NCBI GenBank assembly: GCA_963827785.1
Contig: CAWHCT010000011.1
Span: 1-64,000, forward strand
DNA from: Site-B1 sp963827785
GTDB lineage: Bacteria; Bacteroidota; Bacteroidia; Flavobacteriales; Flavobacteriaceae
DNA: 64,000 nt
Direction: 5' to 3'
A program made the translations under genes and the position numbers. The notes beneath the pieces were generated by a model, which was not told the DNA's origin, ran no database searches, and was given only the letters and a program-made list of their open reading frames with translations. Positions 7,954-17,607 of this stretch are shown here, piece by piece; positions within the stretch are counted from its first letter, which is position 1; each line of letters starts with the position of its first letter.

Positions 7954-8754
7954 ATGGCTGATAATCAACATTATTTTGATATTAATAAAGAAACTTGGAA
8001 TAGTAAGGTCAAGATACACTCTGCCAGTGATATGTATGACCTGAAGGCATTTAAGGAAGGTTTAACTTCTTTAAAATCTTATGAATTAAAGGCAATTGGC
8101 GATGTAAAGGATAAAAAAATATTGCATTTACAATGCCATTTTGGGCAGGACACCTTAAGCTTGAGTAGGTTAGGTGCACGTTGCGTAGGTGTCGATATCA
8201 GTAATGAAGGCATAAAGCTGGCACAGAAATTAAATGAAGAACTTGGACTGGATGCCGAATTTGTTTGTTGTAATGTTTTAGACACATCAAAATATGTCCA
8301 GGAAAAATTTGATATAGTTTTCACCAGTTACGGTGTGATAGGTTGGTTGCCAGATTTAGAACCGTGGGCTAAAATGATTTCGGATAGGTTAAAAAAAGGA
8401 GGTACTTTTTATATGGTGGAATTTCATCCAATCGTGTGGATGTTTGATTATACAAGCGGGAAAGCAATTATGAAGTATGGTTATATGCAAAATGAGGTCA
8501 TTTATGAAGAATATGAAGGGACTTATGCTGATCAGTCATCAAAAATGATTAGTAAGGAGTATGGTTGGAATCATGGTTTAGGTGAAGTGATTTCTTCATT
8601 AACAGAAGCCGGCCTCAAAATTGAATACTTAAGAGAACATGACGAAAGTCCATATGATGTTTTGCCTGATTTGGTTAAAACAAAATCGGGAATGTATGCG
8701 ACTAAGAATAAATTATATCCTCTTATCTTTGAGATTAAAGCAACAAAAATCTAA
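7954..8754 (+). CDS. Class I SAM-dependent methyltransferase
   Basis: A 266-residue methyltransferase. Motif I is LHLQCHFGQDTLSLSRLGA (residues about 52-70), followed by the acidic ribose-binding segment VGVDIS and the post-motif CCNVLD. The region after residue 110 (DIVFTSYGVIGWLPDLEPW) fits small-molecule methyltransferases of the UbiE/Methyltransf_11 type. Divergent from the kynurenine operon. Its stop overlaps that of msrA (the bases CTAA are shared by both stops), so the two are tightly convergent. The substrate cannot be read from the sequence. Confidence 0.85.
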   Translation: MADNQHYFDINKETWNSKVKIHSASDMYDLKAFKEGLTSLKSYELKAIGDVKDKKILHLQCHFGQDTLSLSRLGARCVGVDISNEGIKLAQKLNEELGLDAEFVCCNVLDTSKYVQEKFDIVFTSYGVIGWLPDLEPWAKMISDRLKKGGTFYMVEFHPIVWMFDYTSGKAIMKYGYMQNEVIYEEYEGTYADQSSKMISKEYGWNHGLGEVISSLTEAGLKIEYLREHDESPYDVLPDLVKTKSGMYATKNKLYPLIFEIKATKI

Positions 8755-9413
8755 TGATCTTCTTTTAAAAGTTCCGGGAATTTAGACTGAAATTTTCTTA
8801 ACCTTGGAATGGAGACATTTTGAACATAAGGATTCTCAGGATGTAATTTTTCATAATTCTGATGGTAATCCTCAGCTATCCAGAATTTTTGAAACGGATA
8901 AACTTCAGCGGCTATTTTCTCATTTATTTTCTTTGCCAAAGTTTCTTTCTTATTAAGAATGATATGCTTTTGGGCATCGTTTTGATAAAAAATTATGGAC
9001 CTGTATTGAGAGCCTCTGTCCGGACCTTGTCCATTTACCTGTGTAGGATTTTGAGAGCCAAAATATACATCGATTAAAGTTTCAAAACTCACAACCGTAG
9101 GATCATAAATAACTTCAACTGACTCGGCATGTCCTGTTCGTCCTGTATTACTTGCCTCATAGGTTGGGTTTTGGGTATGACCTCCTGAATAGCCATTAAT
9201 CACTTCTTCAACTCCTTTAACACCTTCATAGACTGCCTCTACACACCAAAAACAACCACTGGCAAAATAAGCCCTTGCCAATCCATTTTCCAACGGGACT
9301 TCAATAGGTTTTGCGTTTTGAACTTCTAACTGCATCTTATTATCCTGTGCCTGATTCTGGCAACTGAATAATAAACTAAGAATGAATATCGGTAATAAAT
9401 AGTTTAATTTCAT
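8751..9413 (-). CDS. msrA: Peptide-methionine (S)-S-oxide reductase, lipoprotein form
   Basis: A 220-residue protein with the MsrA catalytic motif GCFWC (residues 53-57; C54 is the nucleophile) and the family patterns EVINGYSGG, TGHAESVEV, DRGSQYRSII and YHQNY. Residues 1-18 form a lipoprotein signal with lipobox LFSC (C18 lipidated), so the enzyme probably sits in the envelope and repairs oxidised methionine in exported proteins. It reduces the S epimer of methionine sulfoxide. No MsrB domain is fused. Confidence 0.95.
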   Translation of the reverse strand: MKLNYLLPIFILSLLFSCQNQAQDNKMQLEVQNAKPIEVPLENGLARAYFASGCFWCVEAVYEGVKGVEEVINGYSGGHTQNPTYEASNTGRTGHAESVEVIYDPTVVSFETLIDVYFGSQNPTQVNGQGPDRGSQYRSIIFYQNDAQKHIILNKKETLAKKINEKIAAEVYPFQKFWIAEDYHQNYEKLHPENPYVQNVSIPRLRKFQSKFPELLKEDH

Positions 9414-9483
9414 AACATGTTTTTTCTAAGTCTGATAAAATTAAAAAACCTAATACCAAAAGTTGTGAAATTTATATTAAAAA

Positions 9484-9510
9484 AAAGCCTCTGAGGTTTT
9501 CAGAGGCTTT
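9484..9510 (-). terminator. Intrinsic terminator after the coiled-coil protein gene
   Basis: AAAGCCTCTG and CAGAGGCTTT form a 10-bp stem around a 7-base loop. On the minus strand it is followed by a T run, so it ends the transcript of the gene at 9530-10309. Confidence 0.85.
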
Positions 9511-9529
9511 CTAACTAAGTTGTTACTTT

Positions 9530-10309
9530 TTATAATTTTGCAAATAGCTTGTGCATTTTGGCTTTTTCTTCTTCTGCCAACGCCTCATCGACTAGAATTC
9601 GTCCACTGTGCTCGTCAGTAATGATCTTTTTCCTTGCGGCAATCTCCATTTGAACTTGTGGTGGAATTGTAAAAAATGAACCACCTGATGCTCCTCTTTC
9701 AATAGGAACGACTGCTAAACCATTTTTAACGTTTTTCCTTATTCTGTGATAGGCAGCAACTAATCTCTCTTCGATTTCTGTTTGATATTGCTCAGATTTC
9801 TTTAAAAGGGCCAGTTCTTCTTTTTCTGTTTCAGCCAGAATAGCATCTAATTCACTCGTTTTGTGTTTTAAGTGTGTTTCCAGATCTTTTAGTCGATCTT
9901 TCGTTTCAACAATAACCTCTTTCTTTTGCTCAATTTGAACCTGGTGTTCTTTGATATGTTTTTCAGCAAGTTGAATCTCTAATTCCTGAAACTCAATTTC
10001 TTTAGTAATAGAGTTAAATTCTCTATTATTTCTGACGTTTTTTTGCTGTTCGTTATACTTTTTAATCAAAGTTTTAGATTCTTCAATTAAATTCTTTTTA
10101 CTCTTAATTTCATCTTCAATAGCTTCAAGGTTGCTATCTAATTTTTGGATACGAATATTTAATCCAGACACTTCATCTTCCAGGTCACGGACTTCTAAAG
10201 GCAATTCTCCTCTTACATTTCTTATTTCATCAACTCTGGAATCGATAAGTTGCAGGTCATACAATGCTCTTAAGCGCTCTTCTACTGAAAGTTCTTTTTT
10301 CTTAACCAT
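9530..10309 (-). CDS. Coiled-coil protein with degenerate C4 zinc-ribbon domain
   Basis: A 259-residue protein. Residues about 20-180 are a long heptad-rich antiparallel coiled coil. Residues about 197-245 align with the zinc-ribbon (zf-RING_7) end of the CT398/HP0958-like family: the core GSFFTIPPQVQMEIAARKKI and GRILVD are kept. All four zinc-binding Cys are absent (RGASGGS and DEHSGR where CxxC pairs are expected). Zinc binding through Cys is therefore unlikely. Family members are implicated in RNA binding and flagellar or secretion roles in other phyla; the role in non-flagellate Bacteroidota is not known to me. It follows the Nif3-like gene by 2 bases and ends at a terminator, so the two form an operon. 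Confidence 0.8.
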   Translation of the reverse strand: MVKKKELSVEERLRALYDLQLIDSRVDEIRNVRGELPLEVRDLEDEVSGLNIRIQKLDSNLEAIEDEIKSKKNLIEESKTLIKKYNEQQKNVRNNREFNSITKEIEFQELEIQLAEKHIKEHQVQIEQKKEVIVETKDRLKDLETHLKHKTSELDAILAETEKEELALLKKSEQYQTEIEERLVAAYHRIRKNVKNGLAVVPIERGASGGSFFTIPPQVQMEIAARKKIITDEHSGRILVDEALAEEEKAKMHKLFAKL

Positions 10310-10311
10310 AT

Positions 10312-11406
10312 TTAAAAATACTTGATAGGATTGGTGTTAATCTTCGATAAAATGATTGCAAAATTAGTAATTTTTTTTGTAAGATAAGTAACTATTAAGT
10401 TTTTTGTGTATTGTTCGCTTTCATAATGGCCAATATCAACCATTATTATTTTACCTTCAGCTTTATAAAAATCATGGTATTTTAGATCTGAGGTTACAAA
10501 TGCATCAGCACCTGAAGAAATAGCATTTTGAATTGCAAAACTCCCTGAACCTCCCAAAACTGCCACTTTTTTTATAGATTTTTTAATCAGTTGAGAATGT
10601 TTTATGAACTCGCAATTAAAAGTGGTTTTTAAATTTGACAGAAAGGACATTTCATCAATTTCTTTTTTGAATACTCCAACCATTCCCATACCAATGTTTT
10701 GATTAGGGTTTTCCAAAGTTATAACTTCATAAGCTACTTCTTCGTAAGAGTGCGTTTTAAAAAGGGTGTCCAATACTTTTTCCTCTAAATTCTTCTCGAA
10801 GATCATTGAAACTTGAACTTCATCTTCATAGTGAGTTTCACCTTTTTGTCCTTTGGTAGGACTGGAATTTTCGTTACCACGAAAAGTGCCTGTTCCTGCA
10901 GCATTAAAACTACAATTGTTATAATTGCCAATTTTCCCTGCTCCAACTTTGAATAAAGCATTTCTAAGCACTTCTGCTTCATTTTTTGGGACATAGGTTG
11001 TCAGTTTTTTTATCGTATTGTTTTTCGGAATTAGAATTTGACGATCAACAAGGTCTAATTTTTCACAGATCATATTGTTCACTCCCAACAATGCATTATC
11101 AAGCGCTGTATGAATTGCATAAATGGCAATTCCGTTTTTGATGGCTTTTAAAACGACTCTTTCTACATATGTTTTCCCGGTTATTTTTTTTAATCCGGAA
11201 AAAATAATAGGATGAAAACTGACTATCAAATTACATTTGTTCTGTATTGCTTCATCCACAACCTCTTCCAAGGTATCCAATGTTACCAGAATCCCTGTAA
11301 TTTGGCTATTTCTATCACCTATGAGTAATCCAACATTATCAAAATCTTCTGCATAAGACAAAGGTGCTAATTCTTCTAAATGATCAATAACGTCCTGAAC
11401 TATCAT
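10312..11406 (-). CDS. Nif3-like dinuclear metal centre protein
   Basis: A 364-residue member of the Nif3/YbgI (DUF34) family. The metal ligands are visible in the paired halves: FHPIIFSGLKK (H65 region), HTALDNA near residue 99 and, at the C-terminus, DIGHYESEQY (H and E). Between them is the ~110-residue insert (YVPKNEAEVLRNALFKVGAGKIGNY) found in the longer bacterial forms. The family has been proposed to act as a GTP cyclohydrolase I type 2 or a metal-insertion factor; the true function is unsettled. It precedes the coiled-coil protein, a pairing I know from other Bacteroidota. Confidence 0.9.
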   Translation of the reverse strand: MIVQDVIDHLEELAPLSYAEDFDNVGLLIGDRNSQITGILVTLDTLEEVVDEAIQNKCNLIVSFHPIIFSGLKKITGKTYVERVVLKAIKNGIAIYAIHTALDNALLGVNNMICEKLDLVDRQILIPKNNTIKKLTTYVPKNEAEVLRNALFKVGAGKIGNYNNCSFNAAGTGTFRGNENSSPTKGQKGETHYEDEVQVSMIFEKNLEEKVLDTLFKTHSYEEVAYEVITLENPNQNIGMGMVGVFKKEIDEMSFLSNLKTTFNCEFIKHSQLIKKSIKKVAVLGGSGSFAIQNAISSGADAFVTSDLKYHDFYKAEGKIIMVDIGHYESEQYTKNLIVTYLTKKITNFAIILSKINTNPIKYF

Positions 11407-11453
11407 GATAAATTTTGTTTACATTCAAAGATAAAATAATTACATTCGCTCCA

Positions 11454-12461
11454 ATGAAGCTTTTAAGAAAAATATTTTTTCCAATTGTTCCTGTTTATTA
11501 CCTGATAACCAGTTTACGTAATAAATTATTCGATCTCAATTTATTAAAATCCAAATCATATAATATTCCAATAATTTGTGTGGGGAATTTAAGTGTTGGA
11601 GGTACAGGAAAATCTCCTATGATAGAATATTTGGTTCGATTACTTCAAAAAAATTATTCTTTAGCTGTTTTAAGCAGAGGTTATAAACGCAGTACTTCCG
11701 GGTTTGTATTGGCAAGTGAAAAAGCCAAAGTAGAAGAGATAGGAGATGAACCGTATCAATTTAAAAACAAATTCCCTGATATTCATGTGGCTGTTGATGC
11801 AGATCGTCAACATGGAATAGAAGAAATATTGAATTTAAATAACTCTCCAGATATTATTTTGCTGGATGATGGTTTTCAGCATAGAAAAGTAAATGCTGGG
11901 TTATATATTTTATTAACGCCTTTTTCTAAATTATATACCGATGATTTTTTATTGCCTTATGGCGATTTACGAGAATCAAAAAGTGGTGCCAAACGTGCTG
12001 ATGTTATAATCGTCACGAAATGTCCGGTAGATTTGGAAGATGAGGTTAAAGTGGAAATTTCAAAGAAATTGAACCTAAATAGTGATCAAAATTTGTTTTT
12101 TAGTAGCATTTCTTATGATGATATTATTTACAGCGACAAAGAAAGCAAACCAATTGAAAAATTAATTGGACTGAAATTTTCATTGGTGACCGGAATTGCC
12201 AATTCACAGCCATTGGTGGAGTATTTAAGTTCAAAAGGATTGAACTTTGAACATTTGAACTTTCAGGATCATTACAACTTCACGGCAAAGGATATAGATA
12301 AATTGAAAAACAAGAAAATCATCTTAACTACTGAAAAGGATTATATGAGGCTGAAGGATAAACTAGACGCTTCTAAACTTTTTTATTTACCTATAAGTAC
12401 GAAAATAAATAATGCCAGTGTTTTTAACGAATTAATAAAACAGTTTGTAATTAAGTTTTAA
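11454..12461 (+). CDS. lpxK: Tetraacyldisaccharide 4'-kinase (LpxK)
   Basis: 335 residues from the ATG at 11454; a longer frame from a TTG at 11415 lacks the family's usual start. The N-terminal hydrophobic segment (IFFPIVPVYYLITSLRN) is the membrane anchor of LpxK. The Walker A motif NLSVGGTGKSP follows, and DDGFQHRKV and GDLRES are conserved. It phosphorylates the 4' position of the lipid A disaccharide precursor at the inner membrane. Its 3' end overlaps the convergent histidine kinase gene by 11 bases. Confidence 0.93.
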   Translation: MKLLRKIFFPIVPVYYLITSLRNKLFDLNLLKSKSYNIPIICVGNLSVGGTGKSPMIEYLVRLLQKNYSLAVLSRGYKRSTSGFVLASEKAKVEEIGDEPYQFKNKFPDIHVAVDADRQHGIEEILNLNNSPDIILLDDGFQHRKVNAGLYILLTPFSKLYTDDFLLPYGDLRESKSGAKRADVIIVTKCPVDLEDEVKVEISKKLNLNSDQNLFFSSISYDDIIYSDKESKPIEKLIGLKFSLVTGIANSQPLVEYLSSKGLNFEHLNFQDHYNFTAKDIDKLKNKKIILTTEKDYMRLKDKLDASKLFYLPISTKINNASVFNELIKQFVIKF

Positions 12462-14685
12462 TGGTAGTCTTTTTTTCTTTACCAATTAATTCATTAAATA
12501 ATTTTTTCTCGAAGTCTTCTTGTTTAAATGGTTTAGATATAATATCGTCAAATCCTGCCTCATCAAACTCCTTCATTTTATCTTCTATAGTTACAGCCGT
12601 AAGAGCGAATATGGTTATTTCTTTATCAAATATCCTTATCATTTTTGTGGCTTCAATACCACTTATTCCCGGCATATGAATATCCATCAGCACAACATCA
12701 TAATGTTCTGTTTTTACCTTATCTACAGCATCTTCACCATTGTCAACCAAATCGCAATTAAGCTTCATTTTATTGAGGATCTTTTTGGTGATCATTTGAT
12801 TGATCTTGTTATCTTCAACAACTAATATCTTAATACTGCTCAGTTCTATTTCATTAACATCTTTAAAATAATTGGTCTTTTTTACTTTGATTTCTTCATG
12901 GGAATGCAATAAAGGCAATTCAAAAAAGAAGGTAGTTCCTTTTTCTAATTCACTTTTTAAATAGATCTTTCCTTTTAAGATATCTATCAGTCCCTTCACA
13001 ATAGACAATCCTAAACCTGTCCCTCCATATTTCCTGTTTATTTGTATAGATCCTTGGGAGAAACTCTCAAAAAGATGTTCTTGCTTTTCTTGTGTGATAC
13101 CAATTCCGTTATCTTCAACCTCAAACTTGATATTATAGTTATCACCTTCATTATCAATCTTTTTAACTCTTACCCAAATATCTCCATCCTTTGTAAATTT
13201 GATGGAGTTACCCACTAAGTTCATCAAAATTTGAGATATCTTAACCTGATCTGCGTTAAATACTTCAGGCAATTTCTTGTCATACTCCAAATGCAGTTTC
13301 ACATTATTATCTAAAGCTGAATTGTTTAGGGCCGAAAGAACATTTTCAATTTTTTGTTTCAAGTTGAATATTTCAGGCTCAATATTGACTTTTTCGGCTT
13401 CAATCTTATTCAATTGAAGGATATCATTGATAAAAGCCAGTAGGTATTCACCTGAAAACTTTAATGATTTTAAATGATTCACCTGTTCGGGTTTTGGATC
13501 TTCATCTAAAAGCATATTGGTTAATCCCGTAACAGCGTATAACGGAGTTCTAAGTTCGTGAGTAACTGTAGATAAGAAGTTGGCTTTGGTCTTTGAGGCC
13601 AATTCCGCTTTTTCTTTTGCTATTATCAAGTCTTCATTCTTCTTATACAACATGTTATTAGTTCTAGTCCGTATGTTGTTGTTTTTGTACAATGAAAGTG
13701 TCAACAAGGATAAAATAGTGATCAATGCAATACTCAAAAGAGAGATTAATTGTGTCAAATTACCTTCTTTTTTGGCCTTTTTAAGTTCTTCATTACTTTC
13801 TAGTAACAGCCTTTCATAGTCGCTGGTCTGATATTGTAAAGCTGATTCAGCATCTAGATTAGCGCTTTTCATTGCATAGATAGAATCTTTTATACTGATA
13901 TGAGCTTTTAAATATTCATTTGATAATTTGTAATCTTGTGTTTTCTGATAGATTTCACTTAATACCAGATATGCTTCATTTTTTGCTTCTTTGTAATCAA
14001 GTTGTTTGGCTAGTTTTAAACCCTCTTCAGATTTGGATCTTGCTTTATCATAATTCTCTAAATAGAACAATGCTTTGGCATTGTAAATGAGTGCCATACT
14101 CTCAATATCCGGTTTTTTATATTTTTTAGAAAGTGCAATGGCTCTTTCAAGAGATTGTGTGGCCTTCCAATACTCTTTTAATTCAATTAAGGAAATTGAA
14201 CTATTTAATAGAACCCCTGCGACATATTCATCCAGCTCTTCCAATTCTGAATAGGTTTTTGCTGACGTAAAGCTCTCAAGAGCTACCTTATGTTCATTTT
14301 TCTTCGCATAAACGAGACCTCGTACATTATAGGTTTCCGCCTGATTGGCATAATCTTTTGTTAAACGCTGGATTTCAAGTGCTTTATTCAAAGAAGATAA
14401 GGCCTTGTCATATTTACCAAGGGTAAAATGAATTTTGGCCATTTTTGTATAGATTCTTCCCTGACTTTTCTTATCGTCTATTTGCACTGCAAAATCAAGG
14501 GCCTTTTGCAGGTTTTCTTCGGCTATAAACAAGTTACCTCGTTCAACATCTATTTCTGCCTGGCCAATATGATAAGTAATGTTTCCGGCAAGATCACTAG
14601 TGTTGATATCAGAATTTTTCTGACCAAAAATACTCACATAGAAAAGAAGTGATAGGGCTAATATAAGTTGTTTTCCTTGGGACAT
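12451..14685 (-). CDS. TPR hybrid sensor histidine kinase / response regulator
   Basis: A 744-residue protein. Order of parts: signal peptide (1-21), TPR repeats (about 30-275) predicted periplasmic, one membrane helix (about 311-333), a short coiled coil, HisKA with phosphoacceptor H376 (STVTHELRTPL), HATPase_c with the N box (about 482-497), DNGIGI and GGTGLGLSI, and a C-terminal receiver domain with phospho-acceptor D668 (VVLMDIHMPG) and acidic pocket VVEDN. No DNA-binding domain, so the output must pass through another protein. The ligand is unknown; TPR-type sensors are common in Bacteroidota. A lone gene, convergent with lpxK. Confidence 0.93.
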   Translation of the reverse strand: MSQGKQLILALSLLFYVSIFGQKNSDINTSDLAGNITYHIGQAEIDVERGNLFIAEENLQKALDFAVQIDDKKSQGRIYTKMAKIHFTLGKYDKALSSLNKALEIQRLTKDYANQAETYNVRGLVYAKKNEHKVALESFTSAKTYSELEELDEYVAGVLLNSSISLIELKEYWKATQSLERAIALSKKYKKPDIESMALIYNAKALFYLENYDKARSKSEEGLKLAKQLDYKEAKNEAYLVLSEIYQKTQDYKLSNEYLKAHISIKDSIYAMKSANLDAESALQYQTSDYERLLLESNEELKKAKKEGNLTQLISLLSIALITILSLLTLSLYKNNNIRTRTNNMLYKKNEDLIIAKEKAELASKTKANFLSTVTHELRTPLYAVTGLTNMLLDEDPKPEQVNHLKSLKFSGEYLLAFINDILQLNKIEAEKVNIEPEIFNLKQKIENVLSALNNSALDNNVKLHLEYDKKLPEVFNADQVKISQILMNLVGNSIKFTKDGDIWVRVKKIDNEGDNYNIKFEVEDNGIGITQEKQEHLFESFSQGSIQINRKYGGTGLGLSIVKGLIDILKGKIYLKSELEKGTTFFFELPLLHSHEEIKVKKTNYFKDVNEIELSSIKILVVEDNKINQMITKKILNKMKLNCDLVDNGEDAVDKVKTEHYDVVLMDIHMPGISGIEATKMIRIFDKEITIFALTAVTIEDKMKEFDEAGFDDIISKPFKQEDFEKKLFNELIGKEKKTTIKT

Positions 14686-14919
14686 ACTTTAGCTAAAGTA
14701 ATAAAAAATTAATTAATTCCTCGACAAAAGTGGTGATTTTTACGATAAAATGCAAATATATTCTATCATTTAAGGATTAAAATACTGGGTTTAGTTCAAA
14801 ATCAAGTAAAAAGAAGAGCCTTGATTTAATTAAAAACCTAATATTTAGAAGTTTACGAAATGATTCGAATGAAAATTTTTACTTTTTTTCTATTTCGAGT
14901 AAATTTTTCTAAAAAAAAA

Positions 14920-15798
14920 TTAATTTATATGCTTTTGGGCCTTGTAAGAAGAACGCACCAAAGCACTGCTTTCTACATGTCGAAATCCTAGATCCAGTCC
15001 AATTTGTTTATACTCCTCAAACTGATCTGGTAATATGAATTGTTTCACCGGTAAATGATTTTTCGAAGGTTGAAGGTATTGGCCAATGGTTACTACATCA
15101 ACTTTTGCATCTTTAAGATCATGCAATGTTTCAATCACTTCTTCACGAGTTTCACCAAGACCGAGCATAATTCCTGATTTTGTTCGCCTTTGTCCGGCAT
15201 CTTTTAGATACTTTAAAACACCCATGCTTCTGTCGTATTTAGCCTGAATTCTCACTTCACGAGTTAATCTTCTCACTGTTTCAATATTATGGGAAACAAC
15301 TTCTGGTGCTACATCAACAATACGGTCTATGTGTTTTGTTATTCCCTGAAAATCAGGGATAAGTGTTTCTAAGGTCGTTTCAGGGTTCATCCGCCTTACG
15401 GCATTAACGGTTTCAGCCCAAAGGATACTTCCCATGTCCTTAAGATCATCTCTGTCTACACTTGTAAGTACAGCATGTTTTATATTCATGATTTTTATGG
15501 AACGAGCCACTTTTTCCGGTTCATCCCAATCCACAGTTTCAGGTCTGCCTGTCTTAACTCCGCAAAACCCACATGATCGAGTACAAATATTACCCAGGAT
15601 CATAAAAGTGGCAGTACCTTCGCCCCAACATTCACCCATATTTGGACAACTTCCCGAAGTACAAATCGTGTTTAATTTGTACTTATCTACCAATCCTCTT
15701 AATTCGGTGTATTTCTTACCTGTAGGCAATTTTACACGCAACCATTTCGGTTTGCTTTCCCTTGCAGGTAATATGTTTGAAGACGTTTTTGTATCCAT
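14920..15798 (-). CDS. lipA: Lipoyl synthase
   Basis: A 292-residue radical SAM enzyme with both iron-sulfur motifs: the auxiliary cluster C46-C51-C57 (CTSGSCPNMGEC) and the radical-SAM cluster C72-C76-C79 (CTRSCGFC). The C-terminal RSSY segment that ligates the auxiliary cluster is present (ALVRSSYKA). It inserts the two sulfurs into protein-bound octanoyl groups. The 234 bases between it and the histidine kinase are AT-rich with no visible gene. Confidence 0.96.
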   Translation of the reverse strand: MDTKTSSNILPARESKPKWLRVKLPTGKKYTELRGLVDKYKLNTICTSGSCPNMGECWGEGTATFMILGNICTRSCGFCGVKTGRPETVDWDEPEKVARSIKIMNIKHAVLTSVDRDDLKDMGSILWAETVNAVRRMNPETTLETLIPDFQGITKHIDRIVDVAPEVVSHNIETVRRLTREVRIQAKYDRSMGVLKYLKDAGQRRTKSGIMLGLGETREEVIETLHDLKDAKVDVVTIGQYLQPSKNHLPVKQFILPDQFEEYKQIGLDLGFRHVESSALVRSSYKAQKHIN

Positions 15799-15845
15799 AT
15801 TTCAATATAAAGTGGCAAAGATACAAAGTAATATCTTAAAAATTC

Positions 15846-17059
15846 TTACAATATTGTTAAGTACCAAATACTAAACCCAACTAAAAAAAGAATGCCCAAC
15901 CAGCTTAGAATGTGTAAACCAATTCCGGGACGCCATTTCTTCGGAGTATAACGACTGGAAATGAGTTTATAGTTTACTATAGCATAGAAAGGAGCAGTTA
16001 TAAATGAGAGTATTGTTGCTGTTTTAACCAATAAGCCCATTTCGGAAATAAAGAAAAAGAATATGGATATAGTACCTATAGTTAGTAGTCCGATCCAAAA
16101 AATATAGCCTTTGGAGAAATTTTTGTTAAATAGTAGTTGGGTAGTCTTATGCATTGCTCTTGGAGATGCATCCAATGTTGTAAGTGATGTACTAAACATA
16201 GTTGTGAAAGCCGCAATACCTATTAGAATATAAGCCCAATTGCCAAGACTTTTTGTGTACATATTTATTAACTGACTGGAAAAACCAGAAGCAGAATTAC
16301 TGAAATTCTCACCACAATTGTACATTACTAAGGCTCCAAGGCTCACAAAACTAATTCCTAGAACGATGGTACTTAAATATCCAATATTAAAATCAAAAAG
16401 AGCAGATTTGGTTTTTACTTTTAACAGATTTCTTCTTTTCTATGGACCACAGTGAGTGCCAAACGGAAATATCTAAAGGTGCCGGCATCCAGCCCATGAA
16501 GGCTATGAGGAAAGCAATTTCTATTTCATTTTTTGGCAAAATCTGCCGGAATGAAATAACTTTATCAGCATCTTTAAAAGCAAGTATAACGGCAACTAAT
16601 GTACTTATTGTAAGGGTTACAATTATCACTTTCATAAAACTATCCAGAAATTTATATCTGCCTATAATCAAGATCAAGACACATATACTTAAAATGATAA
16701 CACACCAGATTTCTGTACTGATGATATTTCCCGATAAAGTACTGTGCAATTCCAGCCGTAACAATTGTAACAGCCGTTTGAATAGTGAACATGGTAGCAA
16801 AAGTCAATATAAAATATGCAATTAAAACACCTTTACCAAGTTTGTTATATCCTTCAAGAAGGCTTTCTCCTGTGGCATTTGCATAACGAGGTGCAAACTG
16901 AAAAAAGGGATATTTGAATAAATGCACCAGCAATAAAGCCCAAATTAAACCAAAACCAAAATCGGCTCCGGCTCTTGTAGATTGCACCAAATGTGAAACA
17001 CCAATTGCAGCACCAGCGAATAATAAACCGGGACCTAATTTTTTAAATTTATAAAGCAT
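15846..17059 (-). pseudogene. Nramp-like membrane transporter, disrupted by two frameshifts
   Basis: Three successive frames join into one protein of about 403 residues with roughly 11 hydrophobic segments. The shifts lie in 16726-16732 (GGGAAAT on the coding strand) and 16412-16423 (A-rich), and each is explained by one extra base in or beside a homopolymer. The N-terminus (LGPGLLFAGAAIG) is that of the Nramp family. The helix 1 signature DPGN reads GVSH and the helix 6 MPH reads MPA, so the canonical metal-binding residues are not there. Its ATG overlaps the stop of the ECF sigma gene (TAATG). Either sequence errors or a decaying gene. Confidence 0.8.
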
Positions 17060-17607
17060 TATTTTTTCTGAATAATTTCCGCCAGAAGTTTTTTGGCTCT
17101 CAATAATTTAACCTTTACATTATTAATTGGCTCATTTAATTCTTTGGATATTTCCTTGTAACTTAATTCCTGAAAAAAACGCATGTTAATCACTTCCTGA
17201 TAGTGAGGTTTCAATTTCTTAATGTCCCGGAGCAGTTTTGCCAAATTCTGTTCTGTGATAATTTTATCTTCAGGAGAAGGTGACGTATCCAGAATCTCGA
17301 GAACTTTTTGTTCATTTTCATTAGAAAGGTCCTCATTTATTGATTTTTTTCTTTTTCTGAGAAGATCAATGTGAATATTCTTAGATATTGTGATCAACCA
17401 GGTTTTGAATTTATATTCCGGGTCATAAGTTTCAATCTTATCAAAAGCTTTGGAGAAGGTCTGGATGGTAATATCTTCAGCGTCATTCTCATTTTCTATT
17501 CTTTTTAGCTGAAAACCATAAACATCATCCCAAAAAGTATCTAATAAAAAGCTGAATGCTTTTTGATCATTTTGTTTTGCTCTTTCAATAGCCTCTTCTA
17601 TTTCCAA
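17059..17607 (-). CDS. ECF-type RNA polymerase sigma factor
   Basis: 182 residues with sigma-70 region 2 (DVYGFQLKRIENENDAEDITIQTFSKAFDKIETYDP) and region 4 (LKPHYQEVINMRFFQELSYKEISKEL, a helix-turn-helix). Region 3 is absent, as in ECF factors. It overlaps the glycosyltransferase upstream by 10 bases and the Nramp-like gene downstream by one base, so it is embedded in an operon. No anti-sigma gene is adjacent, unlike the second sigma factor at 19828. Confidence 0.9.
   Translation of the reverse strand: MEIEEAIERAKQNDQKAFSFLLDTFWDDVYGFQLKRIENENDAEDITIQTFSKAFDKIETYDPEYKFKTWLITISKNIHIDLLRKRKKSINEDLSNENEQKVLEILDTSPSPEDKIITEQNLAKLLRDIKKLKPHYQEVINMRFFQELSYKEISKELNEPINNVKVKLLRAKKLLAEIIQKK

Noticed and set aside
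11415..11453. Upstream TTG start for lpxK
   Set aside because: Family start fits the ATG at 11454.
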